DNA of 64,000 nucleotides, from positions 186,001 through 250,000 of the forward strand of contig NZ_MSSV01000001.1 in the NCBI RefSeq assembly GCF_002150505.1, written 5' to 3'. This document shows positions 26,017 to 34,245 of the stretch, one piece after another; within the stretch, counting starts at the first letter, position 1; each line of letters starts with the position of its first letter. Origin of the DNA: Algoriphagus ratkowskyi (GTDB lineage Bacteria > Bacteroidota > Bacteroidia > Cytophagales > Cyclobacteriaceae). The position numbers and the translations under genes were made by a program. The notes under the pieces are model-generated. The model made no database searches and was not told the origin of the DNA. It saw only the letters and a list, made by a program, of their open reading frames with translations.

Positions 26017-26182
26017 GCAATCTCCTAAGTACTATTTTTGATTTTATATAAACTGACTCTACGGGATTTTGCACGTAGCCAAATATTATTTGACAGCTTC
26101 CCGAAATTGTTCGGGACAAGTAGTGACAAGTAGTTCCTAAATAGGTCGAATTGGTTTTCCTTGGCTAAAAATACACAAAGCC

Positions 26183-27109
26183 ATGAATATCATCGAGTTT
26201 ATCCAGCATTTTCCAAACGAGGAAAGTTGTGAATCCTACTTGAAAGCGTACCGTGAGAAGACAGGGATCTATTGTAAAACCTGTAAAAGTAGCCCTAAGC
26301 AATACTGGTTTTCAGGAAAAAAATTCTTCGAGTGCAGTCAATGTAGAAGAAGAACTTCTCTAAAAGCCGGTACAGTTATGGAGTCGAGCAATCAGTCTTT
26401 ACATACTTGGTTTACCGCTTTTCTATTGATGTCTGCAACCAAGAAAGGATTTTCTTGCCTGGAGTTTCAGCGACAGCTAGGATTAAAACGGTACCAAACC
26501 GCCTTCTCCCTGATGCATAAAATTAGAACTGTAATGGGTAAACGAGATGATTTATATTTTCTGAATGGTATGGTAGAATACGATGAAGCCTATGTGGAGA
26601 AAGCAACAAAAAAGGCACTCCAAGAACATCTCAAACGAGGAAAAGGGAGTCAGAAGCAGTCCATAGTAGCTGTAGCCTCAGAATCTACCCCACTGGAAAA
26701 CCCTCAGACAGGTGAGAAAAGTCGGCATTGTGGATTCTTTAAAATGAAAGTGCTGCCAAACGTATCGGCAGATTCGGTAGAAAGATTTGTTCAAAAGACG
26801 ATTGATCGAGAAAGTGTACTGTTCACAGACAAAAATCCCGCATACATAAACCTGGAAAAGATGGTAGAAAGTCATATTCAGATTAAATCTTCAAAGGACT
26901 CCACAAAAGCTAACTTACCCTGGGTTCATGTGGCCATCAGTAATCTGAAGAAAAATCTTCTGGGGATCTATCACATGGTAAGTGAAAAACACCTTCAAAA
27001 CTATCTCAATGAGTTTGTCTACAAGCTCAACAGAAGATATTTTGGTGAACAGCTATTCAATAGACTAATTATAGCTTCTGTTTATCCTTACGTGCAACAT
27101 TACGAATAG
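26183..27109 (+). CDS. IS1595 (ISXO2-like) family transposase
   Basis: A 308-residue DDE-type transposase. The N-terminal zinc ribbon has CKTCKSSPKQYWFSGKKFFE and CSQCRRRT. The catalytic core has GMVEYDEAYVEK, VLFTDKNPAYINL and the late AISNLKKNLLGIYHMVSEK with the usual YLNEFVYKLNRR ending. It appears full length and intact. I could not define terminal inverted repeats or target duplications around it by eye. Confidence 0.88.
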   Translation: MNIIEFIQHFPNEESCESYLKAYREKTGIYCKTCKSSPKQYWFSGKKFFECSQCRRRTSLKAGTVMESSNQSLHTWFTAFLLMSATKKGFSCLEFQRQLGLKRYQTAFSLMHKIRTVMGKRDDLYFLNGMVEYDEAYVEKATKKALQEHLKRGKGSQKQSIVAVASESTPLENPQTGEKSRHCGFFKMKVLPNVSADSVERFVQKTIDRESVLFTDKNPAYINLEKMVESHIQIKSSKDSTKANLPWVHVAISNLKKNLLGIYHMVSEKHLQNYLNEFVYKLNRRYFGEQLFNRLIIASVYPYVQHYE

Positions 27110-27163
27110 TCATATTATATAATTATAATTTTGATGTATCGTAATTCTATGTCTATTTTCCTT

Positions 27164-27508
27164 ATGAATTCAACAGAACTATTTAAAGGAACTCTTACAA
27201 CCATCCTACTTAAATTACTTGATGAAAATGGGAAAATGTATGGCTATGCCCTAACTCAAAAAGTAGAGGAACTATCAGACAATAAAATATTAATTAAAGA
27301 GGGTTCCCTGTATCCTGCCTTGCACAAGCTTTTGAGTGATGGTCTTGTGGAAGTTGAGACAGTGAATGTAGGAAAACGGATTCGAAAATATTATTCTATA
27401 ACAAAACAGGGACAGGAAAGAAAGATCGTTTTATATAATGAGGTAAGTGAGTTTCTTAAGACAATTCAGCATATTGTATTTCCCCCTCAAAAAGCTTCTT
27501 TTCTATGA
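27164..27508 (+). CDS. PadR-like transcriptional regulator
   Basis: Winged-helix repressor of about 114 residues. MYGYALTQKVEEL and IKEGSLYPALHKLLSDGLVEVE are PadR signatures, followed by RKYYSITKQG. The ATG at 27164 (MNSTELFKGTLTTILLKLL) fits the family start; the open frame reaches back to 27131. Its last bases overlap the start of the next reading frame in an ATGA arrangement. A TAATTTTG at 27126-27133 could be its -7 box. Confidence 0.88.
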   Translation: MNSTELFKGTLTTILLKLLDENGKMYGYALTQKVEELSDNKILIKEGSLYPALHKLLSDGLVEVETVNVGKRIRKYYSITKQGQERKIVLYNEVSEFLKTIQHIVFPPQKASFL

Positions 27509-28119
27509 CTTTAGAGGACAAAGAGGTGTCTTTCATGTAAGGGGAAATTGAAAAAAGTAAAATTTCTATCTCTGATCTTAAAGATGACTTGCTTGATCAT
27601 TTTTGCTGCTTTATAGAAAACGAACTAAATAAAGGGGGTTCATTTGCATCTTCTTATATAAAAGCCTTGAAGTACATATGCCCCAATGAAATTAATGAAA
27701 TTCAAAAGGAAACTATTTATTTGTTAAACCCTAAAAAGATAATTACTATGAAAATGATTATGTATTTAATTGGTCTTTTAGCCTCTATGAGCATGACCCT
27801 AGGTTGGTTATTTAAGTATTTAAACTGGAAAGGTGGAGGAGACATGTTAACTTATGGAATGATTTGCTTTTTACTTCTCTTTGTGCCAATGCTAGCTTTT
27901 AACAGATATAAAATGACCTTGGGTAAAGCTTTATCTGAAAATCTTGAAATCATTTTAGGCTTCAGTGGTGCTATTGTAACCGGTTTAGGTATCATATTAA
28001 GGACAAGCGGAATGCAATACGGTTCTTTACTAGTTATTATAGGGACATTAATAATTGCATTCGGATTTCTGCCTTTCCTATTTTTTAGAATGTACCGAAA
28101 ATCACTAGAGCAGATTTAA
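27505..28119 (+). pseudogene. PadR-associated membrane protein with a nonsense codon at position 12
   Basis: An ATG at 27505 overlaps the padR stop, as usual for this gene pair. It reads MTLEDKEVSFM, then TAA at 27538-27540, then continues in the same frame GEIEKSKISISDLKDDLLDH. This is the expected N-terminal prefix domain of PadR-linked membrane proteins. After the prefix come about four membrane segments (MYLIGLLASMSMTLGWLF, MICFLLLFVPMLAF, LGFSGAIVTGLGIIL, LLVIIGTLIIAFGFLPFLFF). A single base change would restore one 204-codon frame. A shortened 176-residue product could start at TTG 27589. Confidence 0.75.
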
Positions 28120-28137
28120 TTTAAATTCAAATGTACA

Positions 28138-28269
28138 GCAGTCAACATTGGCTAAGAGCAAGTGGGCGGAAAGTGCTAAATCGAAAGTGATTACCTTAAT
28201 AAAATTTGGTCGCGACGGACAGCTAATCTTGATTTAATGCCCGCCTGCTCTCAGCCTTGGCCGTTCCTA
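28138..28269. repeat. attC-like hairpin site at end of unit E
   Basis: AGTCAAC, then left arm GCTAAGAGC (28151-28159) and GGGCGG (28164-28169). The right arm is CCCGCC (28240-28245) and GCTCTCAGC (28247-28255), with GTTCCTA at 28263. Arms pair 6 of 6 and 8 of 9. The closing box is less regular than at the other sites. The rest of the gap to 28471 shows no gene. Confidence 0.5.
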
Positions 28270-28471
28270 TCCAATCAATCCTTGACCGAGAGATTGCCTG
28301 CTTTTGGAAAATCCACTTTTATAGCCAATCGGGTACAGTTCACATTTCGGCTCTTTTGATACCATTTAGACTTTATTTTCCTCAACATTCAGAGCACTTG
28401 ATGTGTTGAGAGACTAGTCTCGTTCCCTACCTACTGCCCAGACCAATAAACTTCAGAAAATTAACCAACCC

Positions 28472-28846
28472 ATGACAAGCAAATTAGATTTAAGACCAAT
28501 TATTAAAACAGAAGAGTTTGAAAAAAGCACGGATCAAGAAAAATTTCAAACCCTTACGCTTCGCCCTATTCTAAAACTTCAAAATGAGCTTTTACTTGGG
28601 CTATTTAAAAACCACATTGTTGAATCTAAGAGTACGTATTACTCTTTATCATCTGAAGGAAAAGTCCTCTTTATAGAAAATAGCTTGCAGAAAAACATCG
28701 TGTTAAAGAACAAACTGTTAGGGATTACACTTGGCATGCTGACCATAGAAGAATTTGCCGTTTACAGTACCGATATCAACTTATACAATAAGCGAATCAT
28801 GAGTCTTATCATTGAGCGAATTAGAAGTCAGAGCACTTTGCTCTAG
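28472..28846 (+). CDS. hypothetical helical protein
   Basis: A 124-residue soluble, largely helical protein starting MTSKLDLRPIIKTEEFE, with an internal near-repeat of that motif (TLTLRPILKLQNELLLGLF). No signal peptide or membrane segment. I recall similar small proteins in Flavobacteriia and Cytophagia without assigned function. It stands alone between the island and the phosphoesterase. Confidence 0.65.
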   Translation: MTSKLDLRPIIKTEEFEKSTDQEKFQTLTLRPILKLQNELLLGLFKNHIVESKSTYYSLSSEGKVLFIENSLQKNIVLKNKLLGITLGMLTIEEFAVYSTDINLYNKRIMSLIIERIRSQSTLL

Positions 28847-29094
28847 CGAGAATCCCCAAATGTTTTCTAGAGTACATTTTAAAAATTGTGATTTTAGGTT
28901 GGTAATATGTCGCTATTGAATTCAATACTTCTCCGAGAAAAAGCATAGTATTCAGCCAAATTCTGATTGCCTTGAGGATTAATAATTTGGTATGAGAGTA
29001 AATAAGTTAACCGAAACGACTTCAATTTTTTACCTTACCACAAGGAATTAATCGAATTTGATAACCAGAGATTTGCTCATCAAACAACGCTAGC

Positions 29095-29922
29095 ATGAAA
29101 AGACGCCCATTTCTCAAAAACTTAACGCTACTTGGAAGCGGTTTGGTAGCCTTGCCCATCGCGGGCTTTCCTCTTACTGTTTCTAGAAGTCAGTATTTAG
29201 AAGATTTTCAACCAGTGTTTAAGTTTGTAACCGCTTCAGATGGACATTTTGGACAACCAGATACGGATTATAAAACTTCCCATCAAAACCTGATCGAAGC
29301 CATCAAGCGAGAATCTGATGTGGACTTGGTGGTGTTCAATGGCGATTTGATTCATGATGATCCATCATTGATGCCGGAAGTGAAAAAAGTCTATGATCAG
29401 TTGTCACCCTTGCCTTACTATGTGGCGAAGGGCAATCACGATATGGTATCCGATTCACGATGGCTTGAAATCTGGGGACAGACATCCAATACGTTTTTTA
29501 CGGTCAAGAATAATTACGGTATGATCATTCTTAATTCTTCCAATGAGGCGGGTGATTACTTGTGCATAGATCTGTCTTTTTTGCGAACAGCTTTAGCAGA
29601 ATTGCAAGCCTTGGAGCAGGTCTTCATCTTTATCCATATTTCTCAGAAAGATTGGACGCGGCATGGAATAGATTGCCAGGAAGTGCTGGATCTCATTGGC
29701 AGCTATCCGAATGTGAAAGCAACTTTCCATGGACATGATCATGATGTGGATGGCGTGATGTGGCAGCAGAAAAAGCCTTACTTCTGGTCGGGTCATTTTG
29801 GAGGGAGTTGGGGAAACCCATTTCCTAGCTATCGCATTTGCGAAGTGGATGAAAAAGGAAAAACGAGAACAGCATTGAAGCGGATTTCTGATGGCCTGAT
29901 GCTGAATTCGCACCAAATTTAA
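29095..29922 (+). CDS. exported metallophosphoesterase
   Basis: Calcineurin-like phosphoesterase. Metal motifs in order: TASDGHFG, VVFNGDLIHDD, AKGNHDM, FIHIS and FHGHDHD. The N-terminus MKRRPFLKNLTLLGSGLVALP is a Tat-like signal (RRPFLK). At 275 residues it has the normal length for a single-domain enzyme. The substrate is unknown. It has its own transcription unit, with the remnant ssb leader downstream. Confidence 0.88.
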   Translation: MKRRPFLKNLTLLGSGLVALPIAGFPLTVSRSQYLEDFQPVFKFVTASDGHFGQPDTDYKTSHQNLIEAIKRESDVDLVVFNGDLIHDDPSLMPEVKKVYDQLSPLPYYVAKGNHDMVSDSRWLEIWGQTSNTFFTVKNNYGMIILNSSNEAGDYLCIDLSFLRTALAELQALEQVFIFIHISQKDWTRHGIDCQEVLDLIGSYPNVKATFHGHDHDVDGVMWQQKKPYFWSGHFGGSWGNPFPSYRICEVDEKGKTRTALKRISDGLMLNSHQI

Positions 29923-30035
29923 AGTGTTAGGCTTTTCTCATAATCTTACTGTTTTGGGTATTTTCAGGCTTGATAAGAGCAGTATTTTAGAGCTGGGCCT
30001 CCTTAAATTCTGTATAGTTTTAACCTAAGAAATAA

Positions 30036-30186
30036 CTTCTGATCATAAGTTGTAGGAAGGGAGTGCGCTAAGTAGGCCGCTAATTGTTTGTGTTTTATAG
30101 TATCAGTTTTGGTAAGATATAATGGGTTTTATGGATTTGTATAGGGAATAATTAGTTCGGAGATTTTTAGTAGATATAGAGAAATC
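30036..30186. repeat. decayed third copy of the ssb leader
   Basis: Aligns with the middle of both ssb leaders (roughly 60% by eye): shared TGATCnnAAGTTG, GCGCTAAGTnGG, TTGTnTTnnATAGTAnC and TTTAGTAG. No ssb gene and no GTTGCGTATATACAA remain. The rest of the 29923-30320 gap shows no gene; its last part should hold the sigma-factor promoter. Confidence 0.6.
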
Positions 30187-30320
30187 ATTGCTTTTGTTTA
30201 AACTGGTTTTGAAACCAATTCATCTTCTACTATACACCCCAGATTCAAAATAACTGGATTTATTATGTCATATTTTTTCAACTCAAGTAACTAATATAAG
30301 TAGAGGGTAAAAAACACTAA

Positions 30321-30827
30321 ATGCAGAATACAATAAAAACAGATTTCGAACAGGTACTTGAGAACAATAAGGATAAAATCTACAGAATTTGTAAGATTTA
30401 TGCTGCTAATCCAATTGAACCCGAAGACCTTTTTCAGAAAGTAACGATTAACCTTTGGAAGTCTTTTTTATCCTTTGAAAATAAATCAGGCATAAATACC
30501 TGGGTGTATAGAATAGCTCTGAACGTATGCATGAGATATAAGAATAAGTTGGAAAATCGAGATGGAAAGACGATTAGGTTAGAATCAATTCAATTTGAAC
30601 CTACTGCATCTATTCCAAACAACTTCCAAGAAGAAAGATATAAAGCACTCTACAGTTGTATTCACTTACTCGACGAAGTAGATCAATCAATTGTCATATT
30701 GTCTTTAGACGAGCTGCCCTATAAAGAAATCTCCAAAATCACTGGTTTGACAGAAAACCATATAGCTGTAAAAATGAAAAGAGTGAGGAAAGTGCTATTA
30801 AGATGTATAACCGCTAAACTGAAATAA
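30321..30827 (+). CDS. ECF RNA polymerase sigma factor
   Basis: A 168-residue sigma-70 of the ECF type. Region 2 reads YRICKIYAANPIEPEDLFQKV and WVYRIALNVCMRYKNK; region 4 reads LDEVDQSIVILSLDELPYKE and the HTH ISKITGLTENHIAVKMKRVR. The next gene starts one base after the stop codon and is probably its partner. The target regulon is not visible. Confidence 0.93.
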   Translation: MQNTIKTDFEQVLENNKDKIYRICKIYAANPIEPEDLFQKVTINLWKSFLSFENKSGINTWVYRIALNVCMRYKNKLENRDGKTIRLESIQFEPTASIPNNFQEERYKALYSCIHLLDEVDQSIVILSLDELPYKEISKITGLTENHIAVKMKRVRKVLLRCITAKLK

Positions 30828-30828
30828 G

Positions 30829-31122
30829 ATGAATAACAAGAAACAAGAATTTGATTGGCAGGAATTAAAAGAGATTTGGATAAATTCCGCTCAAACAAAG
30901 AAGATCCATATACAAGTATCGGACTTGCTGAACGAACTGAAAGGAAAGGTAAGCCAATTTGAAAAAGATTCGATCAAGTCGGATATAGGCATATTGAAGT
31001 CGAGCTGGATCCAAACCAAAAGTAAAGTGAGTCAATTTGAAAAAGATGCTATAAACCGTGATTTGGTGACTCTTACTAGGTTGCTTAAACGATTTCTAAA
31101 CCTTTTCAAAAGTGGCAAATAG
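30829..31122 (+). CDS. small protein encoded with ECF sigma factor
   Basis: A 97-residue, charged, helical protein with an internal duplication: GKVSQFEKDSIKSDI and SKVSQFEKDAINRDL, 32 residues apart. There is no membrane segment, so it would not be a classic membrane anti-sigma factor, but the tight linkage suggests it modulates the sigma factor. Similar short partners of ECF sigma genes occur in Bacteroidota. Exact role unknown. Confidence 0.75.
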   Translation: MNNKKQEFDWQELKEIWINSAQTKKIHIQVSDLLNELKGKVSQFEKDSIKSDIGILKSSWIQTKSKVSQFEKDAINRDLVTLTRLLKRFLNLFKSGK

Positions 31123-31168
31123 TTGGTAAAACCAATGCCTTCAATAGATCTGAAAATGTAACTAATCT

Positions 31169-31478
31169 GCAATTGGCGGGACTACATATCTTTCCTGTGA
31201 AAGGAGTAGATTCCACCGAGATATTTAAGATGGTTACCTTACTTGGCTATGATCAGCTGAAAGATTATAAATTGTACGATTTCACAAGATTGGGAGAATA
31301 GTATGATTTAATTGTAGACTGTAAAACCAGCAAATCTCTCTTTTCTTACCTGAAGGCGTTGAAGCCAAATGGGATTTATGTCACTATAGGCGGTATAATA
31401 CTCGACTTAATTCATGTGCTATTTTGGAGTAAGCCCCAAGATCGATTCATTTTTTTGGAGAAGGTCTTTACAAATTAG
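31169..31478 (+). pseudogene. decayed zinc-type alcohol dehydrogenase, C-terminal part
   Basis: One frame reads VKGVDSTEIFKMVTLLGYDQ, then LYDFTRLGE, a TAG stop, then YDLIVDCKTSKSLFSYLKAL, KPNGIYVTIGG and FIFLEKVFTN. This follows the order of the NAD(P)-binding half of medium-chain alcohol dehydrogenases (DYT-x-DF, YDLIxD, LKPNGxYVTxGG). There is no start, no N-terminal catalytic domain and an in-frame stop, so it is a remnant. Confidence 0.6.
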
Positions 31479-31604
31479 AAATTGTAATGCGAATGCATTA
31501 AGATAGATAAAGTACATGTAACCCAAAGGAACTCCCTACAGCTAGAACCAAGGTTTAGCATTTTTTTTAAATAGAAATTTTCAATTAAGTAAACCCATTA
31601 ACCC

Positions 31605-32198
31605 ATGTGGTGGCAGTATCTTCTAGTTTTTCTTGGTGCTCTATTATTTGATATTGTTCCTTTTCCATTTCCGCCGGCATTTACGATCATGGTTTTTCTG
31701 CAGATCGTATTTAAGTTAAACGAATGGTGGGTTATTATTTTTGGCGTAGCTGGATCAGTGCTAGGCAGATATATTTTGCTTTTGTATGCGCCAGTTCTTG
31801 CTGTTAGGTATTTGAAAGAGTCGAAGAACAATGACATTCAGATCCTGGGTGATAAAATGAAGAAAAATAAGTGGACGGGCCAATTGATTGTGCTTTCCTA
31901 TTCTTTGTTGCCGCTTCCTACTACTCCGCTATTTTTAGGGGCAGGTATTTCAAAATTGCATCCCATTTACATCATTCCCGCCTTTATCATCGGCAAATTC
32001 ACAAGCGATACCCTTGCAATTTTTGCAGGTGCATACGCAGTTGATAATGCCCAAAATATTATTGATAACGCCCTGTCGTGGCAATCTATCTTGAGTTTAT
32101 TTTTAGGCTTATTTCTACTTTTTTGCTTGTTTTTTGTTGACTGGAGAACATTAATTCTTCACAAAAAGCTGGTCTTTAACTTTAAAATTTTGAAGTAG
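31605..32198 (+). CDS. multi-pass membrane protein (VTT/SNARE-associated-like)
   Basis: A 197-residue protein with about five membrane segments. VPFPFPPAFTIMVFLQIVF and LPLPTTPLFLGAGISKLHPI recall the re-entrant loop G/P motifs of the VTT (DedA/TMEM41) fold. The family link is by pattern only. It is followed after 35 bases by the MtfA-like peptidase gene, possibly in one operon. Confidence 0.6.
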   Translation: MWWQYLLVFLGALLFDIVPFPFPPAFTIMVFLQIVFKLNEWWVIIFGVAGSVLGRYILLLYAPVLAVRYLKESKNNDIQILGDKMKKNKWTGQLIVLSYSLLPLPTTPLFLGAGISKLHPIYIIPAFIIGKFTSDTLAIFAGAYAVDNAQNIIDNALSWQSILSLFLGLFLLFCLFFVDWRTLILHKKLVFNFKILK

Positions 32199-32233
32199 AT
32201 TTGCTTAGAAATTTATACTAAAACGAACCACTC

Positions 32234-33121
32234 TTGCTCACCAAAATCTTAGTCGGACTATTTATCGCCCTTATTCTATATTTGCTTTTTCGCCCGAAAA
32301 GCATAAAAAGTGGATTCAACGTCCCTGAGATCTTTCCAGAAAAATGGAGAGTTTATTTGCTTCAGGAAGTGAATTTTTATGCTTCTCTTGCTGCTGAAGA
32401 TCAAGCGACTTTTGAGGCAGATGTTTTGCGTTTTCTGAAGCGGGTGCGAATCACCGGGATCAAAACAAGGGTGAATGATGAAGATCGCTTATTGGTGGCG
32501 AGTAGTGCTGTGATTCCAGTTTTTGCGTTTCCGGAATGGGAGTATAACAGTTTGCATGAGGTGCTTTTGTACCCAGATTTGTTCACAGAGAAATATGATT
32601 TCAAGGAGCAGGGAAGGAACATCTCAGGAATGGTTGGCAGTGGGGGAGTGATGCATCATGTGGTGCTCTTTTCGAAGCCTGCTTTGCATCAGGGTTTTGA
32701 CAACGCGAGTGATAAAATGAATGTGGGAATCCATGAGTTTGTGCATTTGTTTGACAAGCAGGACGGGGAAATAGATGGTGTCCCTACTATTATTATGAAA
32801 AATCAGGCGGTGATGCCTTGGCTGCATTGGATTTCAGAGAATACCAAGGAAATGCTTGCTGGCAAAAGTGATATCAATGTGTATGGAGCGACGAATAAGC
32901 AGGAGTTTTTGGCAGTTGCCAGTGAATACTTTTTTGAGAGACCACAGCTTTTCAAGGAAAAACATCCTGAATTATATACTGTCCTCTCGGCTGTTTTTCA
33001 GAACGATTTGGCTGAAAGCCAATCAGGAGACAATAAGCTGAAGCGCACCATTGGCAGGAATGATCCTTGCCCATGCGATAGCGGAAAGAAGTTTAAGGAC
33101 TGCTGTATGACTGATGATTGA
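32234..33121 (+). CDS. MtfA-type zinc peptidase with C-terminal SEC-C motif
   Basis: N-terminal membrane anchor (ILVGLFIALILYLLF), then an MtfA-like peptidase domain with the zinc motif NVGIHEFVHLFDKQDGEIDG (HEFVH) and the downstream glutamate region NKQEFLAVASEYFFERP. The last ~25 residues are a separate SEC-C zinc-binding motif, IGRNDPCPCDSGKKFKDCC, known from SecA. The start is a TTG at 32234; no ATG precedes the anchor. The MtfA of E. coli lacks both anchor and SEC-C, so this is an unusual architecture. Confidence 0.88.
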   Translation: MLTKILVGLFIALILYLLFRPKSIKSGFNVPEIFPEKWRVYLLQEVNFYASLAAEDQATFEADVLRFLKRVRITGIKTRVNDEDRLLVASSAVIPVFAFPEWEYNSLHEVLLYPDLFTEKYDFKEQGRNISGMVGSGGVMHHVVLFSKPALHQGFDNASDKMNVGIHEFVHLFDKQDGEIDGVPTIIMKNQAVMPWLHWISENTKEMLAGKSDINVYGATNKQEFLAVASEYFFERPQLFKEKHPELYTVLSAVFQNDLAESQSGDNKLKRTIGRNDPCPCDSGKKFKDCCMTDD

Positions 33122-33158
33122 TTAACTTAGATGGAACAATAGAAAAATTCTTTAAACC

Positions 33159-33629
33159 ATGAAAAACCTATTTTTAATCCTAACTCTCACGATTTGTTTT
33201 GATTGCTTTTCGCAGGAAACTGAGAAGACAGAAATAGCCGCGGTAGAGGTTGTTGTAAATCGATTTTTCGAATCCTTAGAAAAGCAGGACACTGTATTGC
33301 TTAAAGAAGTCGCTTTTATGGAAGGACAAATCTGGACGGTAAATAACACCGTCAGTCCTGCAAGACATAGAATGCGATATTTTAAAGACGATCTCAAGAC
33401 TTTTCAATCTAAGAATACCTTCCAAGAGGAAGCCTACAAAATAGACGTGCAAATCCATGAGGGAATAGCTATGGCGTGGGGTCCGTATGAGTTCAGGCTG
33501 AACGGAGCCTTCTCTCATTGTGGCGTTGATGTGTTTACTTTGGTGAAAAATGAGGGGAATTGGAAGATTATAAATCTGTCCTATACCATTGATAAAGAGG
33601 GATGTGAGGAGCTGAAAAGCAAGAAATAA
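33159..33629 (+). CDS. secreted NTF2-like (DUF4440/SnoaL-type) protein
   Basis: A signal peptide (MKNLFLILTLTICFDCFS) precedes a single cone-shaped alpha+beta domain: a helix with VVVNRFFESLEKQD, then beta strands ending GVDVFTLVKNEGNWKIINLS, the usual closing strand of this fold. 156 residues. No catalytic residues can be assigned. Probably periplasmic; function unknown. Confidence 0.78.
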   Translation: MKNLFLILTLTICFDCFSQETEKTEIAAVEVVVNRFFESLEKQDTVLLKEVAFMEGQIWTVNNTVSPARHRMRYFKDDLKTFQSKNTFQEEAYKIDVQIHEGIAMAWGPYEFRLNGAFSHCGVDVFTLVKNEGNWKIINLSYTIDKEGCEELKSKK

Positions 33630-33729
33630 GTGGCTAGGCCGCATTGGTCATCGCGCATCGGTCATCGGTCCACTCAGACCCAACAGCAAGAATCAATTTT
33701 TAATTTTAAATTTCTCAATTTCAAATTCC

Positions 33730-34242
33730 CTAATCCTTTAATTCATACCAGTCAATCCCAGTAAGTGGCATTCTTCGACCATGAGATTCTTTTGGGCCAT
33801 AATTCGTCGCTAGATAATCCAAGATTATAGATTCATTACCGCCAAGATCCCAAAGCCCTTGAGTCTCTTGCATCCACACGATCTTCTCATGCCATCCTTC
33901 TCGGGTGAATCCGCTTTGTAGAATCAGCGCGCTGGAGTGACAAGCAGTACAATTTCCTTTGACGATTTCGAGTCCATCTCCTGCGAGCAATCCTGTGTCC
34001 ACGTCTTTTCCATCAATTATTTGATCTGTAAGCGCCGTATCGTTATCTGCAAGGGCAGGAGAAAGTTCTGAGGAAACTGTCGGCATCAGAGCCGAGATCT
34101 CCGGTTGAAAAACTAAAGCAAGGATCAATCCTACAAGTAGAACTACGATACCTATCAGCCCTGCTACGGATTTGAAGAGCGTATTTAGAAGTGGTTGATT
34201 TTTCTCTTTTGCAGAGTGGTGATGGCTGGGTTGATTGCGCAT
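33730..34242 (-). CDS. sorB: monoheme cytochrome c subunit of sulfite dehydrogenase (SorB-like)
   Basis: N-terminal membrane anchor (SVAGLIGIVVLLVGLILALVF) followed by one c-type heme site, NCTACHSSALI (CxxCH). The conserved region GFTREGWHEKIVWM precedes LDYLATNYGP. It starts 3 bases after the sorA stop, giving the expected sorA-sorB order. It would accept electrons from the molybdenum subunit in the periplasm. The axial sixth ligand is probably the Met of RRMPLTGIDW. Confidence 0.85.
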   Translation of the reverse strand: MRNQPSHHHSAKEKNQPLLNTLFKSVAGLIGIVVLLVGLILALVFQPEISALMPTVSSELSPALADNDTALTDQIIDGKDVDTGLLAGDGLEIVKGNCTACHSSALILQSGFTREGWHEKIVWMQETQGLWDLGGNESIILDYLATNYGPKESHGRRMPLTGIDWYELKD

Positions 34243-34245
34243 AGT

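Larger units (their letters stand above)
26010..28262 (+). mobile_element. cassette-like unit E with embedded insertion sequence
   Basis: Starts GTTGACAGC at 26010. The end box AGTCAAC (28140-28146) with two more bases gives the reverse complement GTTGACTGC, 8 of 9 identical. It holds an IS1595-type transposase, a padR-like regulator and its broken membrane partner. The end match is shorter than in units A and D, so this assignment is the weakest of the four. Confidence 0.45.

Noticed and set aside
26017..27160. Terminal inverted repeats for the IS1595-type element
   Set aside because: I compared both flanks by eye and found no convincing pair of ends or target duplication, so the IS boundaries are not annotated.
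29927..29933. GTTAGGC, a perfect integron-type R' box, after the phosphoesterase gene
   Set aside because: No matching GCCTAAC and no paired hairpin arms nearby, so it is probably chance.
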